A DNA stretch of 64,000 nt from Thermus thermophilus HB8 (GTDB lineage: Bacteria > Deinococcota > Deinococci > Deinococcales > Thermaceae), in NCBI RefSeq assembly GCF_000091545.1, contig NC_006461.1:1302469-1366468 (forward strand), given 5' to 3'. The notes under the pieces are model-generated. The model saw nothing but the letters and a program-made list of their open reading frames with translations. It was not told the DNA's origin and made no database searches. Position 1 is the stretch's first letter; the number at the start of each line of letters is the position of its first letter. Below, one piece after another: positions 58,632 to 64,000 of this stretch. The translations under genes and the position numbers were made by a program.

Positions 58632-59501
58632 GTCCAGGACGAAGCGGTCCTCCGTCTCGTGCAGGCGCACCCGGTGGACGATGCGCTGGTCCTGGCCCCC
58701 TTCCCCATCCGTCATGGCCACCACGGTGACGTAAGGCCTCAGGGGGCTTTTCAGCACCTTCTTGGTGAGGGTCTCCTCCACCTGGAAAATCCCGGCGGAG
58801 TTGTTCATGGTCACCTGGATCTCCACCGGCACCTTCTCCCCCTTGAGGATCCGCACCTCGTCCACGGCCAAGGCGCTGATGGAGTGGATGTCTATGCTCC
58901 CAAGCTGGAAGGCCTTCCTGCCCCGGCCCTTGGTGATGTCGGTCCCGTCCGCCACGGCCGTGATCCCCGCCTCAATGGTGAGGGGCTCCGGGGAGAGGTC
59001 GTGGCTGTAGATGCCGTGGAGGATCAGGGCCCGGATGGCGGTGCGCTGCTCGGGATCGGGGTAGAGCTTGTCCAGGATGCGGTTCAGGATGGGAAGGGCG
59101 AGGACCACCCCGAAGGCCTCGTGCCCGAAGCGGTGGACCTGGTTGCCCAGGTCGTGGAGCATGGTGGAGAGGAGCACGACCACGTAGGCGTCCTCCAGCT
59201 CCCCGGCCCCCGACTCCACCGTGTCCAGCCGGACCCCCGCCTCCGAGAGGAGGGCGAGGATGGCCACGCTGGCCGCCCCGGTGAGGAGGGCGTGAACCCG
59301 GCCGTGGTCGTTGTACCCCAGCTTGCGCATGGTGAGGTAGTTGGCCATGTTCCACCCGGAGCGGGCCTCGGGGTCCTGGACGAGCATCTCGTAGGCCCTG
59401 AGGGCCTTGGGAAAGTCCTTGAGCCGCTCCCGGATGGCCTGGTCGGCCTCCGAGTAAAGCTTGGCCTTGGGGCTCGCTACGTGGAACACGCGTTCCTGCA
59501 T
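58629..59501 (-). CDS. HD-domain phosphohydrolase
   Basis: 290 aa. H-D motif in LSTMLHDLGNQVHRFGHE with an upstream His in DHGRVHALL and later HGIYSHD, a plausible HD metal site. The C-terminal part (about 190-290) is a beta-rich domain ending RVRLHETEDRFVLD. HD enzymes hydrolyse nucleotides or cyclic dinucleotides; the substrate here is unknown. It is last in a four-gene minus-strand run behind the enoyl-CoA hydratase gene. Confidence 0.78.
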   Translation of the reverse strand: MQERVFHVASPKAKLYSEADQAIRERLKDFPKALRAYEMLVQDPEARSGWNMANYLTMRKLGYNDHGRVHALLTGAASVAILALLSEAGVRLDTVESGAGELEDAYVVVLLSTMLHDLGNQVHRFGHEAFGVVLALPILNRILDKLYPDPEQRTAIRALILHGIYSHDLSPEPLTIEAGITAVADGTDITKGRGRKAFQLGSIDIHSISALAVDEVRILKGEKVPVEIQVTMNNSAGIFQVEETLTKKVLKSPLRPYVTVVAMTDGEGGQDQRIVHRVRLHETEDRFVLD

Positions 59502-59544
59502 CCTCCGCCCACCTTACCCCATCCGGGAGGAAAGGGCTTCGGCC

Positions 59545-60360
59545 CTACTCGCCCTTGAAGCTCGGGGGGCGTTTCTCCAGGAAGGCCCGCACCCCCTCCT
59601 TCATGTCCTCGGTGGCGGCGGCGTAGCCGAAGAGGTCGGCCTCGATTTCCAGGGCCTCGGCCAGGTCCAGGCCCTCGCCCCGGACCACGCTCTCCTTGGC
59701 CAGGGCCAAGGCGATGGGGGCGTTCTTCAAGATCTTTTGGGCGAGCTTCTTGGCCTCCTCCAGGGCGTCCTCCGCCACCCGGTTCACGAGCCCGAGGAAA
59801 AGGGCCTCCTCCGCGTCCACGTGCCGCCCGGTGAAGATGAGGTCCAAGGCCCTCCCCCGGCCGATGAGGCGGGGCAGGCGCTGGGTGCCTCCGAAGCCGG
59901 GGATGAGGCCGAGGCCCACCTCGGGGAGGCCCAGCTTGGCGGTCTTGGCCGCCACCCGGAGGTCGCAGGCCAGGGCGAGCTCCAGGCCCCCGCCCAGGGC
60001 GTAGCCGTTGATGGCGGCGATGGTGGGGACGGGGAGGGCGGCGATCTCGGCGAAGACCCGCTGGCCGAAGAGGGCGTACTCCCGGCCCATGAAGGGGTCC
60101 TTGATGGCCGCGATCTCCTTCAGGTCGGCCCCTGCGGCGAAGGCCTTCCCTTCCCCGGTGAAGATGACCGCCCGGACCTCGGGGTCCTGCTGGACCAGCT
60201 CGGGGATCTCGGCGAGCTCCTCCAGGAGGCTCTGGGAGAGGGCGTTTAGGGCCTCGGGCCGCTTCAGGGTCACGAGGGCGATGCCCTCCTCCACCTCGTA
60301 GCTGAGGTGCTCAAACTCCGGGATCTCCAGGACGAACTCGTGTTCGTGCTCGTGCTCCAT
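59545..60360 (-). CDS. Enoyl-CoA hydratase
   Basis: 271 aa crotonase-fold enzyme. The oxyanion and active-site segment INGYALGGGLELALACD carries the first catalytic Glu and LGLPEVGLGLIPGFGGTQRL the second, so it should hydrate 2-enoyl-CoA in beta-oxidation. It is unusual in beginning MEHEHEHEF, an alternating His/Glu tag of about 18 residues before the usual start. It lies 3 nt after deoD in the same operon. Confidence 0.92.
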   Translation of the reverse strand: MEHEHEHEFVLEIPEFEHLSYEVEEGIALVTLKRPEALNALSQSLLEELAEIPELVQQDPEVRAVIFTGEGKAFAAGADLKEIAAIKDPFMGREYALFGQRVFAEIAALPVPTIAAINGYALGGGLELALACDLRVAAKTAKLGLPEVGLGLIPGFGGTQRLPRLIGRGRALDLIFTGRHVDAEEALFLGLVNRVAEDALEEAKKLAQKILKNAPIALALAKESVVRGEGLDLAEALEIEADLFGYAAATEDMKEGVRAFLEKRPPSFKGE

Positions 60361-60363
60361 AGT

Positions 60364-61071
60364 TCAAACCTCCAGGACGGCCTCGAGGGCCACCTCCACC
60401 ATACGCCGAACGCCCTCTTGGAGCACCTCAGGGGGAGCGAGCTCCGGATCGCCGATGCGGTTGGAGACGGCCAGGATGGCCCCCGTCCGCACCCCCCGCA
60501 TCCTTCCGAGGAGGAAGAGGGCGCTGGCCTCCATCTCAAAGGCGAGGACGCCGTAGCGGGCCCAGGCCCGGGCCTCCTCGGGGGTGGTGGCGTAGAAGGC
60601 GTCCTCGCTGGCCACGAGCCCCACCCGGTGGGGGTAGCCCAAGGCCTCCGCCCGGCGCCAGAGGGCCCGGAAGACCTCGGGGTCGGGCACCGGGGCGTAG
60701 GGGCGCCCCTCCAGGTACTGCCGGGTGGTGCCGTCCAAGGGCACGGCCCCCTGGGCCACGATGAGCTCCCCCGGGGCGAGGTCCGAAGAAGCGGCCCCCG
60801 CCGTCCCCACCCGGACGAGGACCCGGGCGCCAAGCCGGACCAGCTCCTCCACCACGATGGCCGCCGAGGGGGTGCCCATCCCCGTGGTCTGGACGGAGAC
60901 GGGCACGCCCTTGTAAAGGCCCGTGTACCCCCAAAGCCCCCGGTGGTCGTTGTACCGCCTGGGGTTTTGCAAAAAGGTCTTGGCGATCCACTCGGCCCGG
61001 CCCGGATCCCCGGGAAGAAGGACGCGCTCCGCCACGTCCCCGGGGTGGGCGCGCACGTGGATGGGGCTCAT
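60364..61071 (-). CDS. deoD: Purine nucleoside phosphorylase (DeoD, hexameric type)
   Basis: 235 aa. VLLPGDPGRAEWIA, the RVGTAGA loop and the FEMEASALFLLG purine/ribose site identify the trimeric-to-hexameric NP-I family; the Thermus enzyme is structurally known. It splits purine nucleosides with phosphate into base and ribose 1-phosphate. It sits between a LolD-like ATPase gene and the enoyl-CoA hydratase gene on one likely transcript. Confidence 0.92.
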   Translation of the reverse strand: MSPIHVRAHPGDVAERVLLPGDPGRAEWIAKTFLQNPRRYNDHRGLWGYTGLYKGVPVSVQTTGMGTPSAAIVVEELVRLGARVLVRVGTAGAASSDLAPGELIVAQGAVPLDGTTRQYLEGRPYAPVPDPEVFRALWRRAEALGYPHRVGLVASEDAFYATTPEEARAWARYGVLAFEMEASALFLLGRMRGVRTGAILAVSNRIGDPELAPPEVLQEGVRRMVEVALEAVLEV

Positions 61072-61083
61072 ACCGCCAACATA

Positions 61084-61713
61084 CTACAGCCTGAGGGCGG
61101 GAAGGCCCTCCACCAGGGCCTCGTCGTGGGTGGCGAGGAGGAGGGCCGCCCCCTCCTCCCGGGCCAGGGCCCGGAGGAGGGCCAACACCTCCCGGGCCTG
61201 GCGGCGGTCCAGGCTCGCCGTGGGCTCGTCGGCGAGGAGGAGCCGGGGCCTCAGGTAGAGGGCCCGGGCCACGGCCACCCGCTGCCTCTCCCCCCCGGAG
61301 AGGCGCTGGGGCAGGAGGTGGGCCTTCTCCTTGAGGCCGAGGGCCTCCAGGAGGGCCCACGCCCGCCCCCGGTCCACCCGGCCCGCCAGGTACCCGGGGA
61401 CGAGGACGTTCTCCAAGGCGGTGAGCTCGGGGAGGAGGAAGTGGTGCTGGAAGACGAGGCCCAGAAAGGAAAGCCGCCTCCGGGCGAGGCGCGCCTCGGG
61501 GACCCCCCGGATCGCCTCCCCCTCCCAGTAGACCTCCCCCTCCTGGAAGGGGAGGAGGCCCGCCACCAGGTGGAGGAGGGTGGTCTTGCCGCTCCCCGAA
61601 GGCCCGAGAAGGGCGAGGGCCTCCCCCGGGCCCAGGGCGAAGGAGAGGCCGCGGAAAAGGAGGCCGTTGCCGTAGCTGTAGCCGAGGCCTCGAGCCTCGA
61701 GGACCGGGCGCAC
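61084..61713 (-). CDS. ABC transporter ATPase, LolD/MacB-like
   Basis: 209 aa from a GTG at 61713. Walker A GPSGSGKTT, Q-loop LVFQHHFLLPELTALENV, signature LSGGERQR and Walker B LLLADEPTASLD are typical of the LolD/MacB/FtsE group. It could serve lipoprotein release or a MacB-type exporter, but no permease gene is adjacent in this window. Long frames reaching 63150 on this strand are shadows. Confidence 0.82.
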   Translation of the reverse strand: MRPVLEARGLGYSYGNGLLFRGLSFALGPGEALALLGPSGSGKTTLLHLVAGLLPFQEGEVYWEGEAIRGVPEARLARRRLSFLGLVFQHHFLLPELTALENVLVPGYLAGRVDRGRAWALLEALGLKEKAHLLPQRLSGGERQRVAVARALYLRPRLLLADEPTASLDRRQAREVLALLRALAREEGAALLLATHDEALVEGLPALRL

Positions 61714-61761
61714 CCTCTCATCCTCTAGGCAAAAGATGAAGTTTCCGTTAGACTCTTGGCG

Positions 61762-62412
61762 GTGAAGGGAAGCCCCCTGTTCCACGGCCTGGCCCCGGAG
61801 GAGGTGGACCTGGCCCTGAGCTACTTCCAGCGGCGCCTTTACCCTCAGGGGAAGCCCATCTTTTACCAGGGGGACCTGGGGCAGGCCCTCTACCTGGTGG
61901 CCTCGGGGAAGGTCCGCCTCTTCCGCACCCACCTCGGGGGCCAGGAAAGGACCCTGGCCCTCCTTGGGCCGGGGGAGCTTTTCGGGGAGATGAGCCTCCT
62001 GGACGAGGGGGAGAGGAGCGCCAGCGCCGTGGCCGTGGAGGACACCGAGCTCCTCGCCCTCTTCCGCGAGGACTACCTGGCCCTGATCCGGCGCCTCCCC
62101 CTGGTGGCCCACAACCTGGCCGCCCTCCTCGCCCGGCGCCTCCGGGAGGCCGACTTGGAGCTTGACCTCCTCTCCTTTGAGGAGGCCCGGAACCGGGTGG
62201 CCTACGCCCTCCTCAAGCTCCTCCGCCAGGGGCTCGGCCCCCTCTTCCAGATCCGCCACCACGAGCTCGCCGCCCTGGCGGGGACCAGCCGGGAAACCGT
62301 CTCCCGGGTCCTCCACGCCCTGGCCGAGGAGGGGGTGGTCAGGCTCGGCCCCGGGACGGTGGAGGTGCGGGAAGCGGCGCTTCTTGAGGAGATCGCCTTC
62401 GGGCTTGCCTAG
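61762..62412 (+). CDS. crp: CRP/FNR-family transcription regulator (Thermus CRP)
   Basis: 216 aa. The cyclic-nucleotide-binding domain (GKPIFYQGDLGQALYLVASG, then FGEMSLLDEGERSASAVA) is followed by a C-terminal helix-turn-helix (HHELAALAGTSRETVSRVL). I recognise the T. thermophilus CRP, which with cAMP activates several genes including CRISPR-linked ones. TAGACT (61749-61754) is 7 nt before the GTG at 61762, which fixes that start over a TTG at 61756. It is followed by comB. Confidence 0.92.
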   Translation: MKGSPLFHGLAPEEVDLALSYFQRRLYPQGKPIFYQGDLGQALYLVASGKVRLFRTHLGGQERTLALLGPGELFGEMSLLDEGERSASAVAVEDTELLALFREDYLALIRRLPLVAHNLAALLARRLREADLELDLLSFEEARNRVAYALLKLLRQGLGPLFQIRHHELAALAGTSRETVSRVLHALAEEGVVRLGPGTVEVREAALLEEIAFGLA

Positions 62413-62421
62413 GAGGAAGCG

Positions 62422-63135
62422 GTGCGCCTGCGCGTGGACGTGATCCCAGGGGAACACCTCGCCTACCCGGACGTGGTGCTGGTGGTGGACGTGATCCGGG
62501 CCACCACCACGGCGGCGGCCTTCCTGGAGGCGGGGGCCGAGGCCCTGTACTGGACGCCAAGCCTGGAGAGCGCCCTCGCCTTCAAGGACGAGGACGTGGT
62601 CCTGGCCGGGGAAACGGGGGGGCTGAAGCCGCCCCGGTTTGACCTGGGCAACAGCCCCCGGGAAGCCCTCTCGGCCCAGGTGGCGGGACGGGTGGTGGTC
62701 ATGAGCACCACCAACGGCACCAAGGCGGCCCACGCCGCCGCCCGCACGGCCAAGCACGTCCTCCTGGCCTCCCTCTACAACGCCCACGCGGCGGCCCGCC
62801 TGGCGAGGGAGCTTGCCACGGAGGAGGTGGCCATCCTCTGCGCCGGAAAGGAAGGGCGGGCGGGCCTGGACGACCTCTACACCGCCGGGGTCCTGGCCGA
62901 GTACCTGGGGTTCCTGGGGGAGGTGGAGCCGGAGGACGGCGCCCGGGTCGCCCTCGCGGTGAAGCGGGCCTACCCCGACCCCCTGGAGGCCCTCTCCCTC
63001 TCCGCCGCCGCCCTGGCCCTCAAGCAGGTGGGCCTCGAGGCCGACGTCCCCTTCTGCGCCCAGGTGGCCAAAAGCGCCGCCGTCCCCGTCCTCCGGGGCC
63101 GGGTGGGCGAGGCCCTCATCTTCAAGCGGGCCTGA
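62422..63135 (+). CDS. comB: 2-Phosphosulfolactate phosphatase family protein (ComB)
   Basis: 237 aa from a GTG behind GGAGG. VVLVVDVIRATTT, the AGETGGLKP segment, NSPREAL, MSTTNGTKA and GRAGLDDLYTAG are the ComB signatures. In methanogens the enzyme makes sulfolactate for coenzyme M; bacteria without coenzyme M also carry it, with an uncertain substrate. It is 9 nt after crp, so likely in the same transcript. Confidence 0.9.
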   Translation: MRLRVDVIPGEHLAYPDVVLVVDVIRATTTAAAFLEAGAEALYWTPSLESALAFKDEDVVLAGETGGLKPPRFDLGNSPREALSAQVAGRVVVMSTTNGTKAAHAAARTAKHVLLASLYNAHAAARLARELATEEVAILCAGKEGRAGLDDLYTAGVLAEYLGFLGEVEPEDGARVALAVKRAYPDPLEALSLSAAALALKQVGLEADVPFCAQVAKSAAVPVLRGRVGEALIFKRA

Positions 63136-63157
63136 GCCTCCAGGCTCCACAAAAGCT

Positions 63158-63186
63158 GCCCACGGGGGGAAGCCCTTTTGGTGGGC
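63158..63186. other. Hairpin between convergent comB and the SIS-domain gene
   Basis: GCCCAC (63158-63163) pairs with GTGGGC (63181-63186), with a G-rich/C-rich interior and TTTT on the 3' side of the loop. It is a possible shared terminator. Confidence 0.45.
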
Positions 63187-64000
63187 TTAGCGGGCGGCGA
63201 GGCGGGCGTGGAAGCCCAGGCCGAGGAGGATGGGGTCCAGTTCCGGCGCCAAGGCCACGGGGAGAGGCAGGGGGAGGTCGGCGAGGGCCAGGGCCTCGGG
63301 CTCGGGGGAGAGGACGAAGAGGGGCACTCCCCTGGCCTTGAGGCCCTCCAGGGCGGGGATGAGGCCGGCCAAGACCCCGTCCCGCCCCACCAGGACCAGG
63401 AGGGGGAGGCCGGCGGGGAAAAGCTCCTCGAGGGCGGCCACCCCCTCGGCGCGGAGGCCCGCCTCCTTGAGGCGCAAGGCGGCCTCCAGGGCCACGGGAT
63501 AGGCGAAGCCCGGCCCCAGGACGAAGAGGCCCTCCCCCACCTCCAGGCCCTCCTCCCCCTCCAGGGCCCGCGCCATGGCCTCCGGCAGGGCAGGAAGGGC
63601 CTCCCGCAGGCGGGGCTCCTCCAGGAGGTGGGCGGCAAGCTGGGCCGTGGCCGCAAGCCCGGCGAGGAAGCCCGCGCCCTCCGCCCCGCCCAGGTGGAGG
63701 GGGAGGACCGCCTCGGCCGCCCCGGCCAAGGGGCTCTCCTCCCGGCCCACGAAGGCCAGGGTCAGGGCGCCCTCCCCCCGGTAGGCCCGCACCAGTTCCT
63801 CCGCGCCCGCCCCCTCCCCAGCGAGGTCGTAGGCGAGGAGGAGGCTCGGAAAAGGCGCCTTGGGCCTCGCCCCGTAGAGGGCAAAGAGGGGGAGGGCCAA
63901 GGGGAGGACGGGCCAGAGGAGGCGGGCCTCGAGGAGGTGCTTGGCGTAGAGGGCGGCGAGGCCTCCCCGCCCCCGGGCCGCGGCCAGGACGAGGGCCGGG
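63187..64000 (-). CDS. SIS-domain protein, C-terminal part (cut by window edge)
   Basis: The minus-strand frame is open from the window edge to the TAA at 63187, giving at least 271 codons. Two sugar-isomerase (SIS) halves are suggested by LLAYDLAGEGAGAEELVRAYRGEG, LTLAFVGREESPLAG, then LFVLGPGFAYPVALEAALRLKEAGLRAEG and LLVLVGRDG, like glucosamine-6-phosphate synthase or bifunctional phosphoglucose/phosphomannose isomerases. The real start lies beyond the window; internal TTG or ATG codons are not needed. Confidence 0.72.
   Translation of the reverse strand, partial: PALVLAAARGRGGLAALYAKHLLEARLLWPVLPLALPLFALYGARPKAPFPSLLLAYDLAGEGAGAEELVRAYRGEGALTLAFVGREESPLAGAAEAVLPLHLGGAEGAGFLAGLAATAQLAAHLLEEPRLREALPALPEAMARALEGEEGLEVGEGLFVLGPGFAYPVALEAALRLKEAGLRAEGVAALEELFPAGLPLLVLVGRDGVLAGLIPALEGLKARGVPLFVLSPEPEALALADLPLPLPVALAPELDPILLGLGFHARLAAR

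Overview
The window is typical Thermus chromosome, most likely Thermus thermophilus. It is about 70% GC, genes are packed and often overlap by 4 bp (ATGA or GTGA), many starts are GTG or TTG, and several products are recognisable Thermus proteins: cytochrome c-552, the 27-residue ribosomal protein Thx, homoisocitrate dehydrogenase, the type IV pilus set pilM-N-O-W-Q, dodecin and RsmF. Many genes look leaderless: a TANNNT -10 box lies 5-9 nt before the start codon and there is no ribosome binding site. Names come from reading the protein sequences; no database search was run.

Layout. 1-173: edge of an Mrr-like restriction gene, poorer in GC. 263-2904: lutABC (lactate oxidation). 2907-8951: signal peptidase I, a patatin-like lipase, a small Ser/Thr kinase, an amidase, an OsmC protein, CoaX and an orphan protein resembling a modified-base-reading (SRA-like) domain. 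9008-9161: tRNA-Asp and tRNA-Phe. 9203-9711: the only gene-poor stretch over 300 bp. It holds a long base-paired structure and a self-contained promoter / 29-codon ORF / terminator unit. 9712-12719: a membrane HD-GYP-like protein, a DUF5317 protein and homoisocitrate dehydrogenase (lysine by the aminoadipate route). 12855-18320: pilMNOWQ. 18379-21133: aroC-aroK-aroB. 21179-31257: housekeeping genes (rsmF, acpS, der, a sirtuin, NAD(P)HX repair, thrB, thx, rpsT, tyrS).

31308-49165, all on the minus strand, is a thiosulfate-oxidation and cytochrome c maturation block of about 18 kb. In transcription order it runs soxW-Y-Z-A2-X2-B-X1-A1, rhodanese, DUF302 protein, soxF-C-D, ccdA, then ccmABCDEFGHI and a Rieske protein. 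cycA (cytochrome c-552, a likely electron acceptor) diverges from it at 49334. The ccm genes mature the c-type hemes used by SoxA, SoxX, SoxD and c-552, and CcdA can pass electrons to SoxW and CcmG.

49868-64000: an ABC ATPase with thiamine pyrophosphokinase, a degenerate shikimate dehydrogenase-like protein, a PcrA/UvrD helicase, a shortened phosphohexomutase-like protein, an MBL hydrolase, an acyl-CoA synthetase, dodecin, a DUF2267 protein, an operon lolD-like/deoD/enoyl-CoA hydratase/HD hydrolase, the CRP regulator, ComB and the edge of a SIS-domain gene.

The strongest leads for something new are the small peptide/RNA unit at 9466-9671, the adjacent helix-closed structure at 9203-9361, divergent leaderless gene pairs that share or overlap -10 boxes, and a hairpin present twice with compensatory base changes. 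No CRISPR array, insertion sequence, prophage or rRNA operon was seen.
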